A stretch of 64,000 nt of DNA from Gemmatimonadota bacterium (GCA_016209885.1 JACQVF010000092.1:16236-80235), one strand, 5' to 3'. Shown: positions 53,074-62,779, counted from the stretch's first letter. Program-made: numbers and translations. The notes: generated by a model from the sequence alone, not told the origin.

Positions 53074-55293
53074 GTGCTTTCCGTCCGCCTCAGTTTCCGC
53101 GCCAAGTTGCTCGTGGCCCTGGTCGGGACCGTCGGGCTCCTCCTCACCGTCATCCTCGTCATCGTTCGTGGCCAGACCCAAAGGCAGATCGACCGCGTCG
53201 TGGAATTGGCGACCACGCGGTCGCGGGACGCGTTCGCCGAGCAGGAACGGGTGCTGGATGACCAGCTCGTGCGCCTGGGGCTCAGGCTCGCGGAGGGCGT
53301 GCGGGTCCTCGCGGCGCTACAGGCGGCCCTCGAATCGGGAGATCCGCTGGTTCTGGCGGCGGCTGCTGCTGACGAACTGAAGCTCGCCGGGTTCGAGCGT
53401 GGCCTCCTGTCGTTCACGGACGCCGAGGGTCGTCCGCTCCTCAGCTTCGTCGCGGCCCAGCCCGTGGAACTGCCGGCGGTGGCCGAAGACCCGCTGGTGG
53501 AGCGCGTACTCCGGGAAGGCGCGGCGAACGTCTTCGGGTATCGCCTCGTGAGCGACACGCTCTATGCGGTCCATGTGCTCCCCCTCGAGTTCTTCGGTCA
53601 GCTTCTGGGAACCCTGACCCTCGGCTTCCCGGTCGGCGATGACCTCGCTCGCGACTTCGGCTCCGTGATCGATGCCGAGGTCTGCTTCGTGGCCCGGGGT
53701 CGCTGCGTGGCCTCGACGGCAGCCGCCGACTCGGCGCTCCGGTCTGCGATGGTCGCCCACGCGGGCGGCACGACGCCACGGCTCAGTGCAAGGAGTCAAG
53801 GCCGGTGGATCCTGGTGTCCGACCGCCTTTCCACCGGGTCGTCCACGGAAGGCTGGCGGGTCATCGCCGTTCGCGTGGACGAGGTCCTGATGCCGCTCGA
53901 GCGCATCGGCCGCGCCGCCAGCTTCGCGGGTGCCGCCGCCCTGGCTCTCGCCATCGTCCTCGGCGTGATCCTCTCGCGCGGCCTCACGAACCCGGTGCGT
54001 GAGCTGGTGGCAGCCACCCAGCGACTCGGTCGCGGCGAGTTCGACACCCGCGTCGACGTAAAGTCCGGGGACGAGATCGGGATCCTCGCGCGGGCCTTCA
54101 ACGAGATGATCACGCAGCGCCGCGCTCTCGAGGAGGAGCTGCGTCAGGCGCAGAAGATGGAGGCCGTCGGGCGGCTCGCCGGCGGAATCGCGCACGACTT
54201 CGGCAATGTGCTCACTGTCATCAAGAGTGCGACGGAGCTACTGCTCCAGGAGATGCGCGCCGAGGACCCGCGGCGCGAGGACCTGGAGCAGGTGCGCCAG
54301 GCTGCGGATCGCGCGACCGGCCTCGTCCGTCAGCTTCTCGCCTTCAGTCGGCGGCAGGTCTTCGAGCCGCAGGTCATGGATCTGACTTCCGTGCTTTCCA
54401 CCGAGTTGAAGATGCTGCGGCGTCTCCTCAGCGCCGACGTCGAGGTCGTGATGGACCTCGAGTCCGATCTCGGCGCTGTGCGCGGCGACCCGGGCCACAT
54501 CGGGCAGGTGCTCATGAACCTGGTCGTGAATGCACGGGACGCAATGCCCGCTGGCGGCCGGCTCAGCATCACCACGCGGAACGTGGAGCTGGACGAGGAT
54601 TCGGCCCGGAGGCGCGTGGCTGCAAAGCCGGGGCCGTACGTGGTGCTCGACGTCAGCGATACTGGCGTGGGAATGTCGAAGGAGGTCCAGGAGCGGATCT
54701 TCGAACCGTTCTTCACGACCAAGGATGTGGGGAAGGGAACCGGGCTGGGACTGGCGACGGTGTACGGTCTTGTCCGGCAGGCGGGCGGTCACATCGAGGT
54801 GCACAGCGAACCGGGGCGAGGGAGCACCTTCCGCATCTACTTCCCGTGCTGCGAGGAACAACCTGCGCGTCCCGGGGTGCCGCGCAGCCAGCCGGCCGTG
54901 CGTCCTGCAACCGGGACGGAGACGATCTTCGTAATCGAGGACGATTCTGGTATCCGCGCGGTTGTCCGCAAGATTCTTAGCAGACAAGGGTACACGGTGA
55001 TCGAAGCTGCGACCGCCGCGGAGGCGGTCTCGATTGCACGAGGACACTCGGGCACGATCCACCTTCTACTCACCGACATCGGTCTGCCGGATGGGAGCGG
55101 GACGGAGCTCGCGGAGCTGATCACGAGCAAGCGGCCGGAGACGCAGGTGCTGTGCATGTCGGGCTACGCGGAGGGCGAAGCACGCCGTTTCGAGGAATCG
55201 CAGCTCCGGTGGGCGTTCCTCGAGAAACCCTTCTCGCCCGAGATCCTGATACGGAGGGTTCGCGAGGTGCTGGACGCCCCACTGGCTCCTTGA
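53074..55293 (+). CDS. Hybrid sensor histidine kinase with two-Cys extracytoplasmic sensor and receiver
   Basis: A 739-residue protein from a GTG. TM1 (10-32), a periplasmic sensor (33-282) and TM2 (283-302) are followed by HAMP (303-355). The DHp helix has GRLAGGIAHDFGNVL (His374); the ATPase domain has VVNARDAMPAGG, DTGVGM and GTGLGLATVYGLV. A C-terminal receiver (615-735) keeps D623/D624, phospho-acceptor D668 and K718. The sensor has the pair Cys204-x6-Cys211, at the same positions in the cyclase paralogue at 56293. It lies 14 bp after the cupredoxin remnant, showing that cupredoxin and sensor were once one unit. The ligand is unknown; copper or redox state is the natural guess. Confidence 0.92.
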   Translation: MLSVRLSFRAKLLVALVGTVGLLLTVILVIVRGQTQRQIDRVVELATTRSRDAFAEQERVLDDQLVRLGLRLAEGVRVLAALQAALESGDPLVLAAAAADELKLAGFERGLLSFTDAEGRPLLSFVAAQPVELPAVAEDPLVERVLREGAANVFGYRLVSDTLYAVHVLPLEFFGQLLGTLTLGFPVGDDLARDFGSVIDAEVCFVARGRCVASTAAADSALRSAMVAHAGGTTPRLSARSQGRWILVSDRLSTGSSTEGWRVIAVRVDEVLMPLERIGRAASFAGAAALALAIVLGVILSRGLTNPVRELVAATQRLGRGEFDTRVDVKSGDEIGILARAFNEMITQRRALEEELRQAQKMEAVGRLAGGIAHDFGNVLTVIKSATELLLQEMRAEDPRREDLEQVRQAADRATGLVRQLLAFSRRQVFEPQVMDLTSVLSTELKMLRRLLSADVEVVMDLESDLGAVRGDPGHIGQVLMNLVVNARDAMPAGGRLSITTRNVELDEDSARRRVAAKPGPYVVLDVSDTGVGMSKEVQERIFEPFFTTKDVGKGTGLGLATVYGLVRQAGGHIEVHSEPGRGSTFRIYFPCCEEQPARPGVPRSQPAVRPATGTETIFVIEDDSGIRAVVRKILSRQGYTVIEAATAAEAVSIARGHSGTIHLLLTDIGLPDGSGTELAELITSKRPETQVLCMSGYAEGEARRFEESQLRWAFLEKPFSPEILIRRVREVLDAPLAP

Positions 55294-55582
55294 CGTCGGC
55301 TGGCGCCGGCGCCAAGGGAGAGTCGTCCTTCCCGCCGCCTCTGTGACATCCGCGCCCGCACGGGCGCGGCGCCTCGCGGCGCCTCGAGGACGCGCCGCCG
55401 TGGTGCGCCGAAGGGCTGGCTCGCGTTGCGCGGTCCGTGGCGCGGTGCGATTATGCGGGCCGAGTCGACGTCTCTCGTGTGCCCACTGGCCGCGCCGCGT
55501 CGCGTCGCGCCGCGCCGCGATCGCCGCGGTTCGGGTGTCCCGCCGCGAGGGTTCCCGAGATTACGGGAACAGGAGCGACCGA

Positions 55583-56275
55583 ATGCAGCGTCTCGCCCTC
55601 GTCACAGCTGTAGTTCCAACTGTGGTCGTGGCGCTCGTGGGGCTGCCGACGCTGGCGGACCCGCTCTTGCGGCCCGTGCCGCCGCAGCTCGGCGGGACGA
55701 TCGAGGGGAGACTTGTGCTCCCAAAGGGTGCGCCCGCCCGAACGGTGAACCGCTATCCGGGCACCGGTGACGCCGGCGGGCGGGAGTTCGAGCAAGTACC
55801 GGCGGTGGCGTTCATCGCCGGCAGAGCCGGCAGCCTCGACGCCAGGATGCCGCCGGCCGGCAACCCGCAGTTAGTGCAGCAGGACACGCTTTTCCGCCCT
55901 TCCATCCTGCTCGTGCCCGTGGGCACCACGGTGGGGTTTCCGAACCGCGACCCGTTTTTCCACAACGTTTTTTCCTACTCGAACCCCCGGCGCTTCGATC
56001 TCGGCCGGTACCCCCAGGGCGAGAGCAAGGCGGTGCGGTTCGACGCCCCGGGGATCGTCAAGGTGTACTGTGAGGTCCACAAGTGGATGCGCGCCGCCAT
56101 CGTGGTCGTCGAGAATCCCCACTACGCGGTGGTCGGTGCCGATGGCACCTTCTCGATGCCGGATGTTCCGCCGGGACGCTATGAGCTCGTAGTCTGGCAC
56201 ATGGATCGGGGCCAGAAGACCCTGCGGGTCGAGGTGCCGGCACAGGGAACGGTGCGGGTCGAGGTTGCTCTCTAG
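55583..56275 (+). CDS. Cupredoxin-like exported copper protein (methylamine-utilisation type)
   Basis: A 230-residue protein with AGGAG before the ATG and a signal peptide ending near ADP (residue 27). The beta-sandwich has GGTIEGRLVLPKG and a type 1 copper site: His127 (FFHNVFS), Cys163, His166 and Met169 (VYCEVHKWM). The last 45 residues form a small beta domain (ADGTFSMPDVPPGRYELVVWHM). Such proteins are encoded next to sensor kinases or cyclases and porins in many Proteobacteria; the copper role is rarely tested. It lies 17 nt before the cyclase-porin gene, as one operon. A truncated copy lies before the paralogous kinase. Confidence 0.88.
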   Translation: MQRLALVTAVVPTVVVALVGLPTLADPLLRPVPPQLGGTIEGRLVLPKGAPARTVNRYPGTGDAGGREFEQVPAVAFIAGRAGSLDARMPPAGNPQLVQQDTLFRPSILLVPVGTTVGFPNRDPFFHNVFSYSNPRRFDLGRYPQGESKAVRFDAPGIVKVYCEVHKWMRAAIVVVENPHYAVVGADGTFSMPDVPPGRYELVVWHMDRGQKTLRVEVPAQGTVRVEVAL

Positions 56276-56292
56276 AGGCGGCCGAGGGCCCG

Positions 56293-59200
56293 GTGTTTCC
56301 TCTTCGCTTGAGCTTCCGCGCCAAGCTCCTCGTAGCGCTGGTGGGTACCGTGGGCCTCCTGCTCACGGTGATCCTCGCCGTTGTGCGGCAGCAGACGCGG
56401 CGGCAGATCGGGCGCGTGGTTGCCGGCGTGACGACGCGCTCGCGGCAGGCGTTCGCCGAGCAGGAGCGTGTCCTCGACGACCAGCTCGTGCGCCTGGGCC
56501 TGAGGCTGGCCGAGGGCGTGCGTGTCCTGGCGGCCCTCCAGGCTTCGCTCGAGGCGGGCGATCCGGGCGTGCTGGCGGCGGCCGCGGGTGACGAGCTCAA
56601 GCTGTCCGGCTTCGAGCGCGGTCTGGCGGCGTTCACCGACGCGGAGGGCCGGGCCTTCATCACGTTCGTCGCGGGGCGGCCGGTCGGACGGCCGCAGGCG
56701 GGGGAAGACCCTCTGGTGCGACGGGTGGTCCGCGAGCGTGCGGCGGATGCCTTCGGCTATCGCATGATGGAAGACACCCTGTACGCGGTCCACGTCCTCC
56801 CCCTCGAGTTCTTCGGCCGGCTCCTGGGCACCCTGACCCTCGGCTTCCCCGTGGGCGACGACTTCGCCCGCGACTTCGGCTCCGTGATCGACGCGGAAGT
56901 CTGCTTTGTCGCCCAGGGTCACTGCGTGGCGTCGACCGCGGGGGCCGTGGATTCGGCGTTGCGCTCTGCCATGATCGCCCAGGCGGGTGCCACGGCGCCA
57001 CGGCTGGTGGCCTGGAGCGAGCGGCGCTGGATCGTGGTGTCGGATCCCCTGTCCCTGGAGTCGACCGCGGGAGCCTGGCGCGTCGTCGCGATCCCGGTGG
57101 ACGAGGTGCTCACGCCCCTCGAGCGCATTGGCCGCGCCAGCCGGTTTGCCGGCGCCGGCTCCCTGGCCCTCGCGCTCGTGCTCGCCGTGATCCTTTCCCG
57201 CGGCCTCACGAACCCGGTCCGCGAACTGGTGGCGGCCACGACGCGCGTGGGCCGCGGCGAGTTCGACACGCGGGTGGAAGTTCGGTCCCGGGACGAGATT
57301 GGCACCTTGGCGGGCGCGTTCAACGAGATGACCCACGGGCTGTTTCTAAAGGAGCAGTACCGCGCGCTGCTCGATAAGGTCGTGTCGCCGGAGGTGGCCG
57401 AGGAGCTCCTCAAGGGGGAGGTCTCGCTGGGCGGCGAGACCCGGGAGGTGACGACGCTGTTCGCTGACATCCGCGGCTTCACAGCCCTCACGGAGGGGAT
57501 GGCGCCGGAGAAGGTCATCACGCTGCTCAACCAGTTCATGGAGCAGGCGGCGGCGGCCATCGAGGCCGAGGGTGGCGTCCTGGACAAGTACGTGGGCGAC
57601 GAGGTCATGGCGCTTTTCGGCGCGCCCGTCGCTCACAGCGATGACCCGGCCCGCGCGGTGCACGCTGCGCTCCGGATGGTGGATGCGCTCCGCGCGCTGA
57701 ACCACGAGCGGGAGCGCCGGGGCGAGGCGCCGATCCGCGTTGGAATCGGGATCAACACAGGACTCGCTATCGCGGGCAACCTGGGCACACCGGACCGCCT
57801 CAACTACACGGTGCTCGGCGAATCCGTCAACCTCGCATCACGGCTCTGTGCGGAGGCCGCTGCGTTCGAGACCCTCGTGTCCGGGACGACGTACGAGCGC
57901 GTGCGAGACACTGTGGATGCCCGACCCCTGGGCCGCCGGATGCTCAAGGGACTTTCCTATCCAGTAGAGGTCTATGCGGTGGAGGGCCTGCGGCCGGACG
58001 GTCTCCTCCGCGAGAGCCCTGCGCCGCCCCGCAGCGTACGCATCGTGCGCAGCAACCACTCGCCGGCGTCTGGCGCTGCCCCGGCAGCCGAGCGCCCGGC
58101 GCAGCAGAGCCACGATGCCGAAGTCGCTGATGCCGGCCGGCCCCGCTCCTCGGGCGAAGAACTCCCGGGCGACGGCGGTCGTGGCCCCGGCGGCGGCAGC
58201 ACTGGTGACGCCGGGACCGGTGGCCCGGCCTACTCGCTCCTCCTGGCGGTCACGCTTCTCGCCCTGTCCACCGGAGTCGCCAGGGCGCAGGAGGGACCGT
58301 TCGACCTGCCGACCCTCGCCGATCTGGGGCTCCGATACTCCAGTCCCGGCGGGTCATTCCAGGTGGAGCTGAGCGGCCGGCTCGACCTCGAAGGCTATGT
58401 GCCGCAGGACGATCCGCCGTGGATCATTCCAGAGACCCGCACGTTTGCCGGGGGCCGGGCGAGCCTGTTCCTCGATCTCTTCGCCGGCCGCCACCTCTAC
58501 GCGCTGGCCGAGCTCCGAGCGGATCGCGGCGAAGCGCCGGCCGACCGGCCGCTCAGGGGCCGCGTCGAACAGGCCTTCCTGCGGGTTCAGCCATGGACGA
58601 AGTGGGACCTCCACCTCCAGGCGGGGAAGTTCGCATCCCCATTCGGAGGCTATGCTCAGCGGCACCATACGGTCGCGGACCCGTTCATCCGGCCACCCCT
58701 CGTCCACGAGTACCGCACCATGGTCTGCCCCAGCCTCGTGCCGCGCACAAACGATGGCTTCATCGGCTGGAAGGACCGACCCGACATCTTCCGCCCCATC
58801 GGAGCGCCCATCGTATGGGGAGTCCCCTATCAAGCGGGGCTCATGGTGTTCGGCACATTCTCACGTCTCCACATCCGAGCCGCGCTCATGAACAGCGCGC
58901 TGTCCAGTGAGCCCGGCGAATGGGACCTCGACCTCGACCAGGAGCGCGCGCCCTCCACGGTCCTGCACCTCGCCTACCAGTGGACCCCCGAGCTCCGTGC
59001 CGGGATCTCGTACCACCGCGGTCCCTACCTGGAGGCGCGTGCGATCGGCGGCGCCTACCCGAGCCGGTTCATCAACGAGTATGACCAGGAGACCGTCGGC
59101 TTCGAGGTGACGTTCTCCCGCGGCTGGAGCGAGATCCGGGGCGAGCTGCTGCTGGACCGGTGGGAGGTACCGAACGTCGCCGACGAGCCGCGCGAGGTGG

Positions 59201-59463
59201 CCTACTACGCGGAGGCGAAGCTCAAGCTCTCGCCCGGGCTCTACGGCGCGCTCCGCTACGGCGCCATCGACTTCAACCGCATCGCCCGCACGGACGGCAG
59301 GCGGGAGGAGTGGGACTTTGACACGCGGCGCTGGCAGCTCGGCGCTGGCTATCAGCTCAGCCGGAACGCCGGCCTCCAGGCCGAATACGCGTGGACCTTC
59401 ACGCAAGGGCCCGCGGATCCCGCCGACGACCTCTTCGCCCTCCGGCTGTGGTGGAACTTCTGA
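56293..59463 (+). CDS. Two-Cys membrane sensor - HAMP - class III cyclase - outer-membrane porin fusion
   Basis: A 1056-codon open frame from a GTG. Residues 1-350 are about 70% identical to the hybrid kinase at 53074: TM1, sensor with Cys204/Cys211, TM2 and HAMP. Residues 385-560 are a class III nucleotide cyclase, with metal-binding Asp392 (FADIRGF) and Asp436 (VGDEVMALFG), the Lys432 specificity position and GIGINTG. A Gly/Pro-rich linker (570-645) leads to a hydrophobic segment with a signal peptidase-like site (about 647-665, ALSTGVARAQ). Residues 666-1056 form a porin-like beta-barrel ending LRLWWNF. No stop, and no ATG, GTG or TTG close to the hydrophobic segment, separates the parts. 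It is either a real fusion cleaved after export, or two genes merged by loss of the stop. Confidence 0.85.
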   Translation: MFPLRLSFRAKLLVALVGTVGLLLTVILAVVRQQTRRQIGRVVAGVTTRSRQAFAEQERVLDDQLVRLGLRLAEGVRVLAALQASLEAGDPGVLAAAAGDELKLSGFERGLAAFTDAEGRAFITFVAGRPVGRPQAGEDPLVRRVVRERAADAFGYRMMEDTLYAVHVLPLEFFGRLLGTLTLGFPVGDDFARDFGSVIDAEVCFVAQGHCVASTAGAVDSALRSAMIAQAGATAPRLVAWSERRWIVVSDPLSLESTAGAWRVVAIPVDEVLTPLERIGRASRFAGAGSLALALVLAVILSRGLTNPVRELVAATTRVGRGEFDTRVEVRSRDEIGTLAGAFNEMTHGLFLKEQYRALLDKVVSPEVAEELLKGEVSLGGETREVTTLFADIRGFTALTEGMAPEKVITLLNQFMEQAAAAIEAEGGVLDKYVGDEVMALFGAPVAHSDDPARAVHAALRMVDALRALNHERERRGEAPIRVGIGINTGLAIAGNLGTPDRLNYTVLGESVNLASRLCAEAAAFETLVSGTTYERVRDTVDARPLGRRMLKGLSYPVEVYAVEGLRPDGLLRESPAPPRSVRIVRSNHSPASGAAPAAERPAQQSHDAEVADAGRPRSSGEELPGDGGRGPGGGSTGDAGTGGPAYSLLLAVTLLALSTGVARAQEGPFDLPTLADLGLRYSSPGGSFQVELSGRLDLEGYVPQDDPPWIIPETRTFAGGRASLFLDLFAGRHLYALAELRADRGEAPADRPLRGRVEQAFLRVQPWTKWDLHLQAGKFASPFGGYAQRHHTVADPFIRPPLVHEYRTMVCPSLVPRTNDGFIGWKDRPDIFRPIGAPIVWGVPYQAGLMVFGTFSRLHIRAALMNSALSSEPGEWDLDLDQERAPSTVLHLAYQWTPELRAGISYHRGPYLEARAIGGAYPSRFINEYDQETVGFEVTFSRGWSEIRGELLLDRWEVPNVADEPREVAYYAEAKLKLSPGLYGALRYGAIDFNRIARTDGRREEWDFDTRRWQLGAGYQLSRNAGLQAEYAWTFTQGPADPADDLFALRLWWNF

Positions 59464-59471
59464 GCAGCGGA

Positions 59472-59490
59472 TGAGCGGGCGACCCGCTCA
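59472..59490. terminator. Bidirectional hairpin between the porin and adenine deaminase genes
   Basis: TGAGCGGG pairs with CCCGCTCA around 3 nt. It lies 8 bp after the cyclase-porin stop and reaches into the stop of the convergent adenine deaminase gene, so it could end both transcripts. Confidence 0.45.
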
Positions 59491-61194
59491 CACCCAGAGA
59501 TCCACGATCCGGAACTGCTCCACATCCACGAGACCCTGGTCCGTCAGCTTGAGCGCCGGGATGACCTCGAGCCCCAGGAACGACATGGCCATGAAGGGAT
59601 CGTGGAGCGGCGACCCCAGCGAGCGCGCCGCCGCGACCGCGCCCTCGAGGCGGGTGCGAATCTCGGCGATGGGTTCGGCGGACATGAGCCCCGCCACGGG
59701 GAGCGCGAGGCTCGCGATGACCCGCTCGCCCTGGGCGGCCGCGAGCCCGCCCTGCATATCGGCCACGGCCCGCGCGGCCGCAACCATCGACGTGTCGTCA
59801 GCTCCTATGACGATCAGATTGTGATGATCATGGGCCACGGTGCCGGCGATCGCGCCGCGCCTGAGCCCCATGCCACGAACGAGGCCGAGGCCGGTGCCGC
59901 TCCGACCCGTGTGGCGCTCGATCACCGCGATCTTGAGCAGGTCGCGCGCGGGGTCCGCGACCACCTCGCCATCGTGCAGCAGCGGCGTGTCCAGCTCGTG
60001 GCCGGTGACGATCTGGTCGGGGATCGCCCGGATGACGCGCACCGAGCCCGACCGTGCCGGGATCGCGAGGCGCACCGAGCTCCAGTCGATCCGCACCGAC
60101 GGCGGGAGCGCGGTCGCCCGGGGCGCCACGGGCCAGTCCGTGGCGGCGCCTCCCTCGGCGACCATGCGGCCACCCGCGAACACCAGCTCGGCCTCCGGAC
60201 GCCTGAGGTCGGAGAATACGACCAGGTCGGCCCGCCGGCCCGGGGCCACCGCACCGCGGTCGTGAAGGCCGAAGTACTCCGCCGCGTTCAGGGTGGCCGC
60301 GCGCAGCGCCTCCAGGGGTTCGACCCCCTCCTCGATCAGGATCCGGACCATGTGGTCGATCCCACCTTCGTCCAGGAGGTCCGGCGGCTGGCGATCGTCC
60401 GTGCACAGCGCGCAGCGCCGCGCGCTCGACCCGCACAGCACCGGAGCGAGCGCGCGCAGGTTCCGGGCGTTGGTGGCCTCCCGCAGGAAGACCGTGAGAC
60501 CGCGCCGCAGCTTCTCGAGCGCTTCGTCCACGGCCGTCGACTCGTGGTCCGAGCCCGGACCCGCCGCCACGTACGCGTTGAGCGCCGCCCCGCGCAAGCC
60601 GGGCGCGTGCCCGTCCACGGCCTTACCGCGGAACGCCTCCAGCTTCGCCCAGATCTCAGGATCGCCGGCGATGACGCCCGGGAAGTTCATGACCTCGGCG
60701 AGGCCCAGGACCCGGTCACGGCCGCGCAGCGCCGCCAGCTCATCCGGCCCGAGACGTGCGCCGGCCGTCCCCATGGGCGTGGCCGGCACGCACGAGCTCG
60801 CCATCACGAAGACGCTGAGCGGCAGCCCTTGGCTCGCGTCGAGCATGTATTCGATCCCCGCCAGCCCGTGCACGTTTGCAATCTCATGCGGGTCGGAGAC
60901 CACCGTCGTCGTACCGCGCGGCACCACGGCGCGCGCAAATTCTCGGGGCACGGCGAGGCTCGACTCGATGTGCACGTGCGCGTCGATGAAACCCGGGCAG
61001 ACATAGCGGCCGCCCAGATCCAGGGTGCGTTCGGCCCGGTAGCGCGCGCCGAGCCCCGCGATCCATTCGCCCGCCACCGCCACCGCCACCTCCTCGAGCT
61101 CGCCCGTGAACACGTTGACAACCCGGCCGTTGAACAGCCCAAGGTCCGCCGGTCGGTCCCCCCGCGCCACCTCGATCAGCTCGCGACGAGTCAT
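59488..61194 (-). CDS. ade: Adenine deaminase
   Basis: A 568-residue amidohydrolase with the adenine deaminase pattern: LFNGRVVNVFTGE, CPGFIDAHVHIESSL (first metal His pair), VVPRGTTTVVSDPHEIANVHG, GLAEVMNFPGVI, DGHAPGL, LCTDDRQPPDLL, and the C-terminal domain with VAHDHHNLIVIGADD and MQGGLAAAQGE. It converts adenine to hypoxanthine in purine salvage. The ATG before TRRELIEVARG is used; the frame is open about 29 codons further upstream but is not protein-like there. No purine partner is next to it. Confidence 0.95.
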   Translation of the reverse strand: MTRRELIEVARGDRPADLGLFNGRVVNVFTGELEEVAVAVAGEWIAGLGARYRAERTLDLGGRYVCPGFIDAHVHIESSLAVPREFARAVVPRGTTTVVSDPHEIANVHGLAGIEYMLDASQGLPLSVFVMASSCVPATPMGTAGARLGPDELAALRGRDRVLGLAEVMNFPGVIAGDPEIWAKLEAFRGKAVDGHAPGLRGAALNAYVAAGPGSDHESTAVDEALEKLRRGLTVFLREATNARNLRALAPVLCGSSARRCALCTDDRQPPDLLDEGGIDHMVRILIEEGVEPLEALRAATLNAAEYFGLHDRGAVAPGRRADLVVFSDLRRPEAELVFAGGRMVAEGGAATDWPVAPRATALPPSVRIDWSSVRLAIPARSGSVRVIRAIPDQIVTGHELDTPLLHDGEVVADPARDLLKIAVIERHTGRSGTGLGLVRGMGLRRGAIAGTVAHDHHNLIVIGADDTSMVAAARAVADMQGGLAAAQGERVIASLALPVAGLMSAEPIAEIRTRLEGAVAAARSLGSPLHDPFMAMSFLGLEVIPALKLTDQGLVDVEQFRIVDLWV

Positions 61195-61501
61195 CTTCGC
61201 TCTCCGCAGACCGAAGACCGAAACACCTACCGTCAAGATGCTCGAAACACGGAAAACACGGAAAACCGTTCTTGCCGCCACCTCACGCAGACCCTAATCT
61301 TAGCCGCGAACTTCGCCGCGTTCCAAGGCTGGAGGGTCTGGCTCGGTTGTTGCCCCCCTCGCCCCGCGAGGCCGGTGCGGCTCGAAGGCCGAGTTCCGGC
61401 GGTCCCAGGAGGAACGAGGCGATCCTGGCCGCTCGCTTCCGTGCGGCCGTCGCATGTCGACTCCTGCGCCGGCGGCCGCGCGGGTGCGGTGCGCCGTATC
61501 C

Positions 61502-62740
61502 ATGACCAGCGACCCTTCCAGCATCGACCGCTTTCTCTCGTTGGGCGAGGCGCTGAGTGGGGCGACGACGCCACGCGACGTCGGGCGCGTCGCCGCCGAG
61601 CACCTGGCCGCCGCGCTGCCCTGCGACTTCGCCGGCGCCCTGAAGTTCGAGGGCGACGTTTTCGTCCACATCGCCAGCTCCGACCCCGAGATTGAGCAGC
61701 GCTGGGGCGGTTACAAGATTCCGGTGGAGCACCCCTCAGGGTTCGTCAACGCGATCCGTGACCGAGAGATCCGCTCGAGTACGGACACGTTGAGGTCCTC
61801 GGCGGGGGTGCGCCGCGTCTGCGAGCTGGCGGGTGTGCGCGCCGGGACGGTGCTCCCGCTTCTCTCTCCGACGCGGCCGCTCGGACTCCTCTATATCGCC
61901 CATCGACGGCCGGCCCCAGCCCCCGGCGACGAAGAGCTCCGCTTCCTCGGCGGCGTCGCCCGCCAGACCGCCATCGCCCTGGACCGCGCCATCGTGCTGC
62001 AGGACCTCCAGGGCGCGGCGCGCGCCGCACAGGAGCATGCACACCAGCTTCGCGAGCGCAACGAGGAGCTCGATCGCCTCATCTTTCTGGTCGCCCACGA
62101 CCTGCGCACCCCACTCGTCTCCATCCAGAACTTCCTCGTCCATGTGGACGCCCGGTTCAATGAGCAGATCCCCGCGGGGGCGCGCTTCTACCTCGAGCGC
62201 ATCGCCGCGAATTGCCAGCATCTGATCAACCTGAACCACCAGATCCTGGAGCTCGCCCGCGTGGGCCGGGGCGAACCCCTCGACGAGCGCGTCGATCTCT
62301 ACGACACCGCCGCCCGGGTCGTGGCCGCCCTCGAACCGTTGATCCACGAGGCCCAGGCGAGCGTTGACATCGAACGGCTCCCCACCGTTCATGGGAACCG
62401 ACCCCGTATCCAGCAGCTCTTCCAGAACCTCCTGAGCAACGCGCTGCAGTATGGGAAGCACCCGGAACGGCCGCTCCAGGTCCGCATCTATGCGGACAGG
62501 GAGAACGGAGCGTGGCGCGTCTCGGTATGGAACAGTGGACCGCCTATCCCGGCGGACGCCGTGGACCGAATCTTCGACCTTTTCTATCGGCTACCGGACG
62601 CCGTGGGGAAGAACCCCGCCGGCACCGGCGCCGGGCTCGCCATCGTCCGCCGTATCGTGGAAGCCCTCGGCGGGAACCTGGGTGTGAACTCCGATGAAGC
62701 CGGGGTCCGCTTCTGGTTCACCCTCCCCGAAGCGCGCTAG
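61502..62740 (+). CDS. Soluble GAF-domain sensor histidine kinase
   Basis: A 412-residue cytoplasmic kinase. A GAF domain (about 5-165: FLSLGEALSGATTPRDVGRV, RAGTVLPLLSPTRPLGLLYIAH) is joined by a coiled coil to the DHp domain with IFLVAHDLRTPLVSIQ (His199) and an ATPase domain with LFQNLLSNALQYG, NSGPPIPADAVDRIFDLFYR and GTGAGLAIVRRIVEALGG. A start at 61454 adds 16 Ala/Arg-rich residues. No membrane helix, so an internal signal is likely. The receiver/DHp gene follows after 39 nt and is the probable partner. Confidence 0.88.
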   Translation: MTSDPSSIDRFLSLGEALSGATTPRDVGRVAAEHLAAALPCDFAGALKFEGDVFVHIASSDPEIEQRWGGYKIPVEHPSGFVNAIRDREIRSSTDTLRSSAGVRRVCELAGVRAGTVLPLLSPTRPLGLLYIAHRRPAPAPGDEELRFLGGVARQTAIALDRAIVLQDLQGAARAAQEHAHQLRERNEELDRLIFLVAHDLRTPLVSIQNFLVHVDARFNEQIPAGARFYLERIAANCQHLINLNHQILELARVGRGEPLDERVDLYDTAARVVAALEPLIHEAQASVDIERLPTVHGNRPRIQQLFQNLLSNALQYGKHPERPLQVRIYADRENGAWRVSVWNSGPPIPADAVDRIFDLFYRLPDAVGKNPAGTGAGLAIVRRIVEALGGNLGVNSDEAGVRFWFTLPEAR

Positions 62741-62779
62741 GCAGACCGTCCCGACGACCCTCAAAGGAAACCGCGCGCC

